DNA from: Heyndrickxia sporothermodurans
GTDB taxonomy: Bacteria; Bacillota; Bacilli; Bacillales; Bacillaceae_C
NCBI GenBank assembly: GCA_018333075.1
Contig: BORH01000020.1
Location: 1-64,000 of the forward strand
DNA: 64,000 nucleotides
Direction of reading: 5' to 3'
The notes beneath the pieces are model-generated. The model had not been told where the DNA came from, did not search any database, and saw nothing but the letters and a program-made list of their open reading frames with translations. The first letter of the stretch is position 1. Each line of letters opens with the position of its first letter. The translations under genes and the position numbers were made by a program. Shown piece after piece: positions 26,180 through 34,707 of the stretch.

Positions 26180-26219
26180 TAAGCCAGATACAATATTCAT
26201 ATAGTGTCTGGCTTTTTAT
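26180..26219 (+). terminator. Terminator of the efflux operon
   Basis: Stem aagccagata / tgtctggctt, loop with AT pairs, followed by TTTTATT. Confidence 0.85.
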
Positions 26220-26487
26220 TTGTTTGATTTCCCACATGTGGTACCTTTTTTCATGAGTATTTTCCTAACAAACTCTTTTAGTATTGTCACTGAGCTCCGA
26301 GTAAACATTAAAGATTGTCTTTTTGTTGTAACCATTTTAATAAATTAAATCTGTATAATGTAAAGCGTATTTGTTTGAATTACTTTTGCATTATAAGGCA
26401 AGGAGCTTCATTTATTTGAAAACACTGCTTGTATATTGAAATATAGTATGATGGAAGTACAAGAGTATGGAGGAAGGATTAAGATTT
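26220..26487. other. Upstream region of the histidine kinase
   Basis: No gene and no remnant of a response regulator could be read. A TATAGT/TATGAT stretch near 26443-26455 may be the -10 of the kinase operon. Confidence 0.4.
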
Positions 26488-27924
26488 ATGTTTAGAAAAA
26501 GGAACAAAAGGGTTTCTTCAAAAAGTATTAAGACAAGGTTAGTAGGAAATTTCATTATTATTATATTAATTAGTGTACTTGTCTTTGACGCATTACTTAT
26601 TTATATTACAAGATATTATTTTTATAACAATGTAGAGAATGTACTAACCAATCAAATAAAAACCTCCTCAGATTTTTATTCCAAGTACTTTTCAAATGTC
26701 TCCTTAGAGGAAAATGTGATTGATCATGTTGATGTGTTTTGGCAGCAAACATCTGCCCAGGTACAAATCGTTGATCTTTCAGGACGAGTATTATTGGATT
26801 CAGTCGGAGTAGAAAATAAAACACCACTTACAGGCAAGGATTTTAAAGAAGCGTTGAAAGGGAAAAAAGGGGTGAGTATCGGAAATATAGAATATGGAAG
26901 GGACAAAGTTATGACGGTTTCTTATCCCTTAAAGTCCGATGGGAAAGTAATTGGGGTCCTAAGGTTTATAACTTCTTTAAAAGATGTAGACAAAGTCATT
27001 CGAAATATTTCTTTAATTTTTATTAGTATTGGAGTCATTGTACTAGTTATATCAGGTGCTATTGGGTTAATACTTGCATATAGTATTGTTCTTCCGCTAA
27101 AAACGGTAACTGGTGCGGCTGAGTTAATGGCGGGAGGAAATATGAAGATAAGAATAAAGAAAAAACGGGATGATGAGATCGGAAAATTAACAGATACTTT
27201 AAATTATATGGCTGAGGAAGTAGAAAAAAGAGAAGAAATAAAGAATGATTTTATTTCCCTTGTTTCACATGAATTACGAACGCCATTAACAGCAATTAAG
27301 GGCTGGGCATCTACCCTCAGAAGGTTTGATAATTATGAAAAAAATACATTTGATGATGGATTGACGATCATTGAAAATGAAAGTGATCGACTGACTGTAA
27401 TGGTAGAAGAGCTTCTCGATTTTTCTAGTTTTGTATCAGGTAAGATTACATTAAAAAAGGAAAAAACAGATCTTAAAGCTATTTTTGATTTTATTGAAAA
27501 ACAGATGCGTCCGAAAGCAGAAAAAGAAGGAATTAAATTTCATGTTCTTTATGAGGAGCTTCCATTAATGGAACTGGACCGTGACCGAATGAAACAGGTT
27601 TTAATTAATCTTCTAGGCAATGCATTTAAATTTACTTCTGAGAATGGAACGGTTATTCTGAGTGCTTATAAAGAGGAAGGATTTGTTGCATTATCAGTAA
27701 GAGATACTGGATGTGGAATTAGTAAGGAAGAATTGCCAAGAATAAAAGAGAAATTTTACAAAGGGAAAAACAGCAAATCTCAAACTGGTTTAGGTTTGTC
27801 GATAAGTGATGAAATTGTAAAATTGCATAATGGTAGCTTAATGATTAAAAGTGAACTGGATGTAGGTACAGAAGTTATCGTCAAATTTCCACTTGAAAAA
27901 TATAATGCTGAGGGATCTATATGA
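26488..27924 (+). CDS. Orphan sensor histidine kinase
   Basis: About 478 aa. Transmembrane helices near residues 22-45 and 170-195 enclose an extracellular sensor of the sCache/PAS type (QVQIVDLSGRVLLDS...). A HAMP domain (about 195-245) leads to a HisKA box with the phosphorylated H261 in SHELRTPL, and an HATPase with N box (NLLGNAFKF), G1 (DTGCGI) and G2 (GLGLS). ATG 26488 is chosen because GGAGGAAGG lies about 10 nt upstream. No response regulator lies on either side. The start of the next gene overlaps its stop (ATGA), so the lipoprotein is made in step with the kinase. Confidence 0.9.
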   Translation: MFRKRNKRVSSKSIKTRLVGNFIIIILISVLVFDALLIYITRYYFYNNVENVLTNQIKTSSDFYSKYFSNVSLEENVIDHVDVFWQQTSAQVQIVDLSGRVLLDSVGVENKTPLTGKDFKEALKGKKGVSIGNIEYGRDKVMTVSYPLKSDGKVIGVLRFITSLKDVDKVIRNISLIFISIGVIVLVISGAIGLILAYSIVLPLKTVTGAAELMAGGNMKIRIKKKRDDEIGKLTDTLNYMAEEVEKREEIKNDFISLVSHELRTPLTAIKGWASTLRRFDNYEKNTFDDGLTIIENESDRLTVMVEELLDFSSFVSGKITLKKEKTDLKAIFDFIEKQMRPKAEKEGIKFHVLYEELPLMELDRDRMKQVLINLLGNAFKFTSENGTVILSAYKEEGFVALSVRDTGCGISKEELPRIKEKFYKGKNSKSQTGLGLSISDEIVKLHNGSLMIKSELDVGTEVIVKFPLEKYNAEGSI

Positions 27925-29363
27925 AGAAGTTAAAAGAGAATTGGTTATTTCTAATTTCCATAGCGTTTTGCGTTTTATTTATAACAGGATGTAGTGCAAA
28001 GGACTTTAGTATTGAAGGGAAAATTGCACCGCCAAAAAATGAAGCGATTACGGTTAAAGGCACATGGGGCATTGAGAAATTTATTACAATAAAAGAAGAT
28101 CCTACAAAAAATTATGAGGATATACGTCATTATATTGGTAAGACGGCTATGTTTGATCAAACGGTTTGTGAGATAGGTCGAGATGAATGTGCCAAACCAG
28201 TATATAAAATTATAAATGTTTCTGCATTAGATTATATGCAAAATAAGTATAAAGTGAATCCAGCTAAGCTAGGTATAGACAATCAACGAATTGATGTTAT
28301 TACAGTGACTTCAAATAATCAAACATTTTATGAGTTAATTAAGAAAGATGATCAAACCATGTTTGCATATGTAGATGGCGGTTTCTTATCCATGCATAAG
28401 CAATCAGATAAGGTTAGTGCTAAACCAAGGAACAATCATGAAAAAAATCAAGATGTAAAGGTTCATCCAAATGGAAAGGACAATGATTCATTAAAATCAG
28501 GAGTACTTCTAGGGATTCGTTCAAAAGAGAACACCTACAGGACGCTGTGGATTAGTGTGAAAAATAAGAAGCTTAAGTCGGTAATGGAGAAAAAGCAGCT
28601 TTTTGTCCCACGAATGAAAGGCTTTTGGGAAGTAGGATACTTTAAAGCGGATAAGGGAACTGAAGGAAGCTTGTATGTTAAACCAATACAGGATAAGAAG
28701 GTGAAAAAACATAATATATTGACAGAAAGCAATGTGAGAAAGATATTGTTTGTCGGTAATGATTATGTAGGTACAGAAAATTTACAAAGATATCAAGTGC
28801 TGCCAATTGATCATATAAGTGTTGGTAAGGGAATTACACCTTCTGATATAACAGATGAAAATGTCGACAAAGCCATACTTAGATCAAGTGAAGCATTCCT
28901 TTCTTCGCTAGATAGGGAGCAGGCTCAAATGCTTGATAAGAAACCAAAAGAAGATAATTTTACCCTTGAGAGAAGAAACGGACATTGGATCATGAGAGGC
29001 AGGTTAAATTATAATCAGCCTATCGGGTTAAAGAAATATGAGGATTACGACATTAATGTCATGGTTCCAAAGAAATTAATAAATTATGATGAAATGACGA
29101 TCCCATGGGGGGAAATAAAATCAAAAATGCCTTGGATTATGGATGCTTATGTCTCTCCTAATAAAAATATTGCTATACTTGTTTCAAAAGAAAAGCTATA
29201 TGTATATTCCATTGATAAAGGAAATATTTCAAAGCATTCATTAAAGGAAATACCATGGAAGACAGGCGATTCAATTGTAATGGCAGAATGGGCAATAGGA
29301 GATTATGTGAACATTTGGGAGAAAAGTGTCAAGAAGAACTTTAATCCATTAAATGAAAAATAA
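27921..29363 (+). CDS. Lipoprotein coupled to the histidine kinase
   Basis: 480 aa. Signal peptide with lipobox ITGC (lipidated C24). No domain was recognised in the body. It is soluble, with a middle segment poor in hydrophobics (KQSDKVSAKPRNNHEKNQDVKVHP) and a C-terminal part rich in beta strands (IAILVSKEKLYVYSIDKG) that looks propeller-like. The 4-bp start/stop overlap with the kinase gene suggests the lipoprotein senses outside the cell for the kinase, or is its output-independent partner. This is inference from gene order. Confidence 0.75.
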   Translation: MKKLKENWLFLISIAFCVLFITGCSAKDFSIEGKIAPPKNEAITVKGTWGIEKFITIKEDPTKNYEDIRHYIGKTAMFDQTVCEIGRDECAKPVYKIINVSALDYMQNKYKVNPAKLGIDNQRIDVITVTSNNQTFYELIKKDDQTMFAYVDGGFLSMHKQSDKVSAKPRNNHEKNQDVKVHPNGKDNDSLKSGVLLGIRSKENTYRTLWISVKNKKLKSVMEKKQLFVPRMKGFWEVGYFKADKGTEGSLYVKPIQDKKVKKHNILTESNVRKILFVGNDYVGTENLQRYQVLPIDHISVGKGITPSDITDENVDKAILRSSEAFLSSLDREQAQMLDKKPKEDNFTLERRNGHWIMRGRLNYNQPIGLKKYEDYDINVMVPKKLINYDEMTIPWGEIKSKMPWIMDAYVSPNKNIAILVSKEKLYVYSIDKGNISKHSLKEIPWKTGDSIVMAEWAIGDYVNIWEKSVKKNFNPLNEK

Positions 29364-29374
29364 AAGATTGGATG

Positions 29375-29408
29375 AGGAGAAGTGATGAAAATCGCTTCTC
29401 CATTTTTT
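29375..29408 (+). terminator. Terminator of the kinase-lipoprotein operon
   Basis: Stem ggagaagtgat / atcgcttctcc with G-T pair, 3-4-nt loop, then ATTTTTT. Confidence 0.9.
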
Positions 29409-29516
29409 AATTTCTTACTGTATTAAGTAAATGGTAGGGCTTGTATTGGATTTCTTTATTTTTCCCTTAGAATCAATTATCCTTAAGATAAGTCAGGCAA
29501 GATAAGAGGGATGCAT

Positions 29517-30581
29517 TTGAAGCAGATATATAGTGAAATCATTCAATTTCGTGGTTCCCACTATGATTTTGGATATATGCAAGGAGAAAAATTAAAAGAT
29601 TCATTAATTGTTAGGAACCGAGAAAAGCAGTGGGAGATTCGAAAGCCGAGATTTATTGTTGGAGTGCAAGAGGCTAAAGCGGCTATCACTCGATTTGCAT
29701 CAGGTGTATGGGATGAGCTTCTTGGTTTACAGGATGCATTACAATGGCCGATGGATAGGATATTAAAGGAATTTGGAGGCTATCGTTTAAACTATAACCG
29801 TTCAGGATGCACAATTTTTACAGGAGATTCGTATTTTATTCGTAATTATGATTACCATCCAAAGACATATGAAGGACGATATGTTTTTTATCAACCGACT
29901 GACCAAGGGTATGCCATTATTGGTCCGAGTCAGCGTGTAACAGGTAGAATGGATGGAATGAATGAAAAGGGCTTAGTGCTCGGATATAATTTTATGAATC
30001 GAAAAAATCCTGGGGATGGCTTTATTTGCTGTATGATAGGGAGACTAATTTTAGAATCCTGTGCTAATACGAGCGAGGCGGTGGACATGCTACGTGAAAT
30101 CCCACACCGACATTCATTTACCTATGTTGTTTATGATTCAAATGGCATAACGAAAATGGTGGAAACATCTCCACGTGGTGTAGAGGTCCGTCAATCGAAT
30201 ATGTGTACGAACCATTTTGAAGTCATGAAACATGAAAATCGTCATCATTTGGTTGATTCCAAAAGGCGATTGACGATATTGCAAGAGCAGCAAGCAAACA
30301 TTACAGATGCTTATGAAGCTTTTCGATTATTTAATGATTCCGATAAAGGGATATTCTCGGATTTGTATGATAGCTGGGCTGGAACTATTCATACGTCTGC
30401 CTATTTTCCGAATGAGAGGAAAGCATGGTTTGCATTAGGTGGCGATAAAGAGCCGTTTCTGTTTGACTTTTCTAAATGGCTAGCTGGAGAAAATGTAATG
30501 TTGGACAGAATGACAGGAGAAATTGATACGGAAATCCCTTTTGTCCATTTGGACGATGGTGCTGACTGGTCGCGAAAATAA
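29517..30581 (+). CDS. C45-family autoproteolytic acyltransferase/hydrolase
   Basis: About 354 aa, soluble. The N-terminal FRGSHYDFGYMQGEKLKD and the nucleophile region NRSGCTIF (C98) place it in the C45/acyl-CoA:6-APA acyltransferase-like Ntn hydrolases, which often cut themselves just before the Cys. RNYDYHPKTYEGRY and GMNEKGLVLGYNF are further family marks. TTG 29517 is preferred: AGAGGG is 6 nt before it, whereas the ATG at 29511 directly touches that site. The acyl substrate is unknown. A GNAT gene follows after 24 nt. Confidence 0.82.
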   Translation: MKQIYSEIIQFRGSHYDFGYMQGEKLKDSLIVRNREKQWEIRKPRFIVGVQEAKAAITRFASGVWDELLGLQDALQWPMDRILKEFGGYRLNYNRSGCTIFTGDSYFIRNYDYHPKTYEGRYVFYQPTDQGYAIIGPSQRVTGRMDGMNEKGLVLGYNFMNRKNPGDGFICCMIGRLILESCANTSEAVDMLREIPHRHSFTYVVYDSNGITKMVETSPRGVEVRQSNMCTNHFEVMKHENRHHLVDSKRRLTILQEQQANITDAYEAFRLFNDSDKGIFSDLYDSWAGTIHTSAYFPNERKAWFALGGDKEPFLFDFSKWLAGENVMLDRMTGEIDTEIPFVHLDDGADWSRK

Positions 30582-30605
30582 TTTTTACACAAAGGAAGTG
30601 TTAAT

Positions 30606-31166
30606 ATGTACTGTAGACCAGCTGAAAAAAAGGATTCAGTGGAAGCAGCTTATTTAATTCATCTTGCAATCAAGGATATTGCAGATGCTTTAACAGGTGA
30701 GAAAGAAACAGATAAAATTAGAGCGGAGCTAGCTCATTTATTTCAACAAGAAAATAATCGTTTGAGCTATCAAAATTGTCTCGTGATAGAAGAGCATAAA
30801 AAGGTGATTGGTATAGCTATAGCCTATGCAGGAGACGATGCGGAAAAATTAGACAAGCCGATTATCGAACGATTAATAAAGAAAACGGGAAATAATCATA
30901 TCCAGCTTGATAAAGAAGCAGAACCTGGAGATTATTATATCGATACAGTTAGTGTCCATCCGCTTGGTCAAGGAAAAGGGATTGGAAGCTTACTATTTAA
31001 AGAGGTGGAAAAATTAGCGAAAAGCAAAGGTTTTCATCAGCTATCTCTTAATGTTGCAGAGGATAATCCAAGGGCAAAGAAGCTATATACAAGATTGGGA
31101 TATAAAAAAGATAAAGTAATTGAAATTACTGGTCATGAATACGATTATATGATCAAAACGATTTAA
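30606..31166 (+). CDS. GNAT-family N-acetyltransferase
   Basis: 186 aa. The acetyl-CoA loop is VHPLGQGKGIGSLLFKEVEKLAKS near residue 120, followed by LNVAEDNPRAKKLYTRLGYKK, the classical GNAT motifs A and B. Similar to small-molecule or peptide acetyltransferases of Bacillus; substrate unknown. It likely shares a transcript with the C45 gene and is ended by the hairpin at 31171. Confidence 0.85.
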   Translation: MYCRPAEKKDSVEAAYLIHLAIKDIADALTGEKETDKIRAELAHLFQQENNRLSYQNCLVIEEHKKVIGIAIAYAGDDAEKLDKPIIERLIKKTGNNHIQLDKEAEPGDYYIDTVSVHPLGQGKGIGSLLFKEVEKLAKSKGFHQLSLNVAEDNPRAKKLYTRLGYKKDKVIEITGHEYDYMIKTI

Positions 31167-31170
31167 ATAA

Positions 31171-31215
31171 AAAGGAGCCGTCCTGAAAGCGAAGCGTTGG
31201 ACGGCTCCTTTGGTT
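31171..31215 (+). terminator. Terminator after the GNAT gene
   Basis: Perfect 13-bp stem aaaggagccgtcc / ggacggctccttt, then a T-rich tract. Confidence 0.88.
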
Positions 31216-31319
31216 TATATTTAATTTGATTGAATGATAGAAAAAGGTTTGATAACACTAGCAGTACACTTTTTAGTTTCATCATGTTACCTAATATTTA
31301 ACTATTGACTCACATTGTT

Positions 31320-32015
31320 CTATTTCTTATTTAAATAGAATCCACCATGATAGCAATAATATTTCCTAGCATTTAAATTTATTAATTTACGTAATGATTC
31401 TTCTGCATCTGTAGGATTTAAAGTGAAGTGAGGATTGGCAACCTTCAACGCTTTATCTTCAATCACTGCTGCATCACCGGTAATAATTACATCCAATTTC
31501 TTATTATAAATGGATATATGTCCCGGCGTATGACCTGGAGTCGATAGGATTTCACATCCTCCAGCCCATTCAAAATAGTCTCCACCCTTAACCACTATAT
31601 CCACTGGTACATGTTTTATTTTTTTCAAGCTATCAATAAAAGCTAATCCGAAGCTTTTCTCCGTCTCTGGTAATTTATTTAACATATCCTCTGCTTGAAT
31701 AAGACGAAGAGACTTTTTTTCGCCCGAAATATAGTCTTTTTCAATATCACTAGCAATTACCTGAATAGTGGGGTATTTTTTCTTTAGTTCGAATAATGTC
31801 CCCATATGATCATCATCATGATGAGTGATGAGCACCTTTGATATTGATTCAGGAGCAACTCCTTTATTCCTTAATTCTTCTTCCAAAATTGAAAGCATAT
31901 GAGGATATCCGCAATCAATCAAAATGACTTCCTTCGCATCCTTAATTACAGTAGGATGAATAACCATTTCATTGTCGTTATATGTAAATTTCAAATCCAA
32001 TTGAATGATTTCCAT
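31320..32015 (-). CDS. MBL-fold metallo-hydrolase
   Basis: 231 aa. The metal-binding motif is THHDDDHMG (variant of HxHxDH, near residue 66), followed by TPGHTPGHIS (near residue 155) and ITGDAA (near residue 177), and a C-terminal YCYHGG. It is a single-domain zinc hydrolase of broad type (lactonase/glyoxalase II-like). The ribosome site GGGGGAG is strong. It diverges from the VOC gene, and the spacer carries a sigma-54 type promoter facing the other way. Confidence 0.85.
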   Translation of the reverse strand: MEIIQLDLKFTYNDNEMVIHPTVIKDAKEVILIDCGYPHMLSILEEELRNKGVAPESISKVLITHHDDDHMGTLFELKKKYPTIQVIASDIEKDYISGEKKSLRLIQAEDMLNKLPETEKSFGLAFIDSLKKIKHVPVDIVVKGGDYFEWAGGCEILSTPGHTPGHISIYNKKLDVIITGDAAVIEDKALKVANPHFTLNPTDAEESLRKLINLNARKYYCYHGGFYLNKK

Positions 32016-32119
32016 TTTATATTTACTCCCCCAATTGTTAAGATTAGTCTACCTATGAAACACATTTTACCAAATGTTACTATAGTTTAGGATCGTTTGT
32101 ACACTATTAATGGTGTGTA

Positions 32120-32135
32120 TGGCATAAAACTTGCA
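32120..32135 (+). promoter_or_regulatory. Sigma-54 (SigL) type promoter before the VOC gene
   Basis: TGGCATAAAACTTGCA: GG and GC are 12 bp apart, matching -24/-12 promoters (TGGCACGnnnnTTGCW) with two changes. It is placed 37 nt upstream of the start codon, and a sigma-54 activator gene lies right behind the VOC gene. Confidence 0.65.
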
Positions 32136-32171
32136 TTATTTATGAGAGAATTTTGGGAAAGGGGTTAAAAA

Positions 32172-32645
32172 ATGAAATCAGGTTCAGTTATCGGATTTTA
32201 TCATGCAGGGATTACTGTGAAAAATTTAGAAAGATCTTTAGACTTCTATTGTCATTTACTAGGTTTTGAGTTTCTCTCGCGTCAGGATGTAACGGATGAA
32301 TATATTTTTCAAATTGTCTCGATTCAAGAAGCCAAATTGGTGAAGGTAGCATTTGTACAAATTCCCGGATCAGATGCAGTAGTTGAGTTATTGGAATATA
32401 CGGATGCTGATAGAAGATCAGGTAGCAGTAGACCATGTGATTACGGTACAGGTCATATATGTCTGTATGTTAAAAACCTGGATGAATTATATAAAGAATT
32501 ATTGGCAAAAGGGGTGTCCTTTCGTTCAAAGGCACCCGTTCAGGTAACTTCAGGGAGAAATAAAGGAGCAAAAATTATTTATTGCTTAGACCCTGATGGA
32601 TATATTGTTGAGCTAGTTGAGCCTTTGCCTGCAGCTAAAGAATAA
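32172..32645 (+). CDS. VOC-family (glyoxalase/dioxygenase-fold) protein
   Basis: 157 aa with two beta-alpha-beta-beta-beta modules. Metal ligands appear as H in FYHAGITV (residue 11), E in VELLEY (residue 75), H in GHICLYV (residue 95) and E in YIVELVEP (near residue 150). This is the set found in glyoxalase I and methylmalonyl-CoA epimerase-like enzymes. The upstream sequence looks like a sigma-54 promoter, which would put the gene in the regulon of the neighbouring activator. It may isomerise a pathway intermediate or clear a reactive aldehyde. Confidence 0.85.
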   Translation: MKSGSVIGFYHAGITVKNLERSLDFYCHLLGFEFLSRQDVTDEYIFQIVSIQEAKLVKVAFVQIPGSDAVVELLEYTDADRRSGSSRPCDYGTGHICLYVKNLDELYKELLAKGVSFRSKAPVQVTSGRNKGAKIIYCLDPDGYIVELVEPLPAAKE

Positions 32646-32647
32646 AC

Positions 32648-32672
32648 AACCAGAGGTTAGTAGCCTCTGGTC
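32648..32672. terminator. Bidirectional terminator
   Basis: Stem accagaggtta / tagcctctggt between convergent VOC and activator genes; T-rich on the plus side. Confidence 0.85.
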
Positions 32673-34335
32673 ATTTCTTTTTTAGCTGATATTTTTGCAT
32701 CTTTCTAACAAGTGTAGATTGATCGACTTTTAAAGCCGCAGCAGCTTTTCTAATGCTAGGAAAAGAATTTAGGGCTTCCTGAATAAATTTAGCTTCAACC
32801 TCCTCCAGTCTCGCTTTAAGTGGTTGAATTTCAACAAGTGACTCGGGCAGAGCTGCATGTTGGACTGTTGGCTGGTTCCGACTAAAAGCCATTTCATGAT
32901 GAATATCAGGTAAATCAATGACAGATTTCGTACTCATTAACGAAATACGCTCGATTAAATTTTGAAGTTCTCTCACGTTACCTGGCCAATGATAAGTTTG
33001 AAAACTTGATAAGGCGTTCCATGTAAAAGAACGATTAATTCCATATCTATGATTAATGCCATTTAAGAAGTGATAGATTAACGGTATGATATCTTCTTTT
33101 CTTTCTCTTAATGGCGGAATAAAGATTGGAATAATATTCAAACGATAAAATAAATCTTCTCTAAAGGTACCTTTTTGAATCATATCGAGCAGGTTTTTGT
33201 GTGAAGCTGCAATAATTCTTATATTTACTGGTATTGGTTTGCTTCCTCCGACACGCGTGATTTCAAATTCTTGTAATACTCTTAGCAGCTTTACTTGTAA
33301 AGAAAGTGGCATTTCGCCGATTTCATCAAGAAAAATTGTTCCATTATGAGCGGCTTCGAATAATCCTGGTTTTCCCTTTTGATTTGCCCCGGTAAAGGCA
33401 CCTGCTTCATATCCGAATAATTCTGATTCTAGAAGTGCTTCTGGAATCGCACCACAATTAATTTTGATGAGCGGTTGATTTGCCCTTAAACTATAGCGAT
33501 GAATAAGATTGACAATCTTTTCCTTTCCAACACCAGATTCTCCTTGAATAAGGACGACTGAATCAATTTGTGCAACTCGTAATGTTCTTTCAACTACAGC
33601 TTTCATTTTCTCAGAATGAGAAATAATCGATAATTTCGGATCGTTTTGTTCTTTTAACGCTTCCAACTCCTGATAGGCTATTTTATTTTTTTGTTCTAAT
33701 TCCTTGATTTCATTTTCTAATGATTGTAATTGTGTTAAATCTCGAATATTGTTAACAAGCTTTTCAATTTTTCCTTGACTATTTCGAATAGGTACAGCAG
33801 AAACTAGAACTGTAACTCCAGTATTAATTTTTTGAATAATGGTTACTTCTCGATTTTCCTCAAGCGCACGTAAGGACGCAGAACTATCAATTACTCCTTC
33901 ATCCTCTAAATCCTTTAAATTTCTTCCGATACAAAACTTTGTAGATAATCCAGTTATTTGTTCATAGGATGGGTTTTGATGAATAATCACTCCATCTTTA
34001 TCACTTATAACGATTCCGTCAAATGATGAGTCTATTACTTGATGTAAGCCTTTTTGTTCTAATCGAAGAGCCTCCAATTCCTGTTTTAATTTTACCGTTT
34101 CATTAATTGGTTGAATGAGAATGACCAAATCATTTTCATCGTTAATCACTTGAATTTCTGCAGGGTTGGACTGAAGTGTAAAAAATGTAGAGCCAGAAAT
34201 TGCTTCATCAGCAATATGATCAAATTCATCCAAATAGTTTTGAGAAATCTCATTGCTAAACAAAATTTGTTTGTTTTTATCAATGACTAAAACGCCGAGA
34301 ATTGATATTTGTTTTAGAATGGAGAGGTTTATCAT
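32671..34335 (-). CDS. Sigma-54 dependent activator with PAS domains (AcoR/RocR class)
   Basis: About 554 aa. N-terminal PAS-like region (VLVIDKNKQILFSNE), a canonical PAS (SSFDGIVISDKDGVIIHQNPSY) near residue 115, then a coiled-coil linker. The AAA+ domain has Walker A GESGVGKE, the sigma-54 loop GAFTGA and Walker B GTIFLDEIGEM. A Fis-type helix-turn-helix closes the protein (SIRKAAAALKVDQSTLVRKM). ATG 34335 fits AAAGGTG better than the GTG at 34344. It lies between two sigma-54 type promoters and should activate both. Confidence 0.92.
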   Translation of the reverse strand: MINLSILKQISILGVLVIDKNKQILFSNEISQNYLDEFDHIADEAISGSTFFTLQSNPAEIQVINDENDLVILIQPINETVKLKQELEALRLEQKGLHQVIDSSFDGIVISDKDGVIIHQNPSYEQITGLSTKFCIGRNLKDLEDEGVIDSSASLRALEENREVTIIQKINTGVTVLVSAVPIRNSQGKIEKLVNNIRDLTQLQSLENEIKELEQKNKIAYQELEALKEQNDPKLSIISHSEKMKAVVERTLRVAQIDSVVLIQGESGVGKEKIVNLIHRYSLRANQPLIKINCGAIPEALLESELFGYEAGAFTGANQKGKPGLFEAAHNGTIFLDEIGEMPLSLQVKLLRVLQEFEITRVGGSKPIPVNIRIIAASHKNLLDMIQKGTFREDLFYRLNIIPIFIPPLRERKEDIIPLIYHFLNGINHRYGINRSFTWNALSSFQTYHWPGNVRELQNLIERISLMSTKSVIDLPDIHHEMAFSRNQPTVQHAALPESLVEIQPLKARLEEVEAKFIQEALNSFPSIRKAAAALKVDQSTLVRKMQKYQLKKK

Positions 34336-34633
34336 AGTGATCACACCTTTTGTTAATAGTGATGTGTTTTTGCATCATATGGTTAATTTTACATCATTTT
34401 GTATGCGAAATTGCAAGCGTTTTTTTAAATGCTATAGTAACATCCGTTTTTTAGGAGAGATAAGAAAAAATTATTGTGAGTGATAAAAATGCCTGTCCAG
34501 CTCCAATGCCTATCGACTACAGTACTTCAGGACATCTCCTTAAGTTAACATCGATTGCCCTTCATGGAAAATATTACTCCAAAATTTCTCTTTACGCACT
34601 TATAAGAAAAAACGCTTACACTTTTTTTAACTA
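34336..34633. promoter_or_regulatory. Upstream activator region of the Aco-like operon
   Basis: CATCAT recurs at 34373 and 34392 (19 bp apart), the first within an inverted repeat gatg(tg)ttttt(gc)atc. These are possible binding sites of the activator. Partial cre-like sequences occur near 34410 (tgcaagcg) and on the minus strand near 34612 (gtgtaagcg). Confidence 0.45.
34488..34560. repeat. Candidate interspersed repeat
   Basis: The segment starting ctgtccagctccaatgcc and running into catctccttaag has higher GC than its surroundings. It resembles repeated intergenic sequences that I recall from many Bacillaceae genomes. No second copy lies in this window. Confidence 0.4.
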
Positions 34634-34649
34634 TGGCACGTTTCTTGCA
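34634..34649 (+). promoter_or_regulatory. Sigma-54 (SigL) promoter of the Aco-like operon
   Basis: TGGCACGTTTCTTGCA matches the -24/-12 consensus at all key positions (GG to GC distance 12 bp). It lies 58 nt before the E1-alpha start. Confidence 0.92.
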
Positions 34650-34707
34650 ATATATTATTTTGTGAACAACGAGCAGTTAAGTAATGAAATAATAGGAGGT
34701 TTCTATA

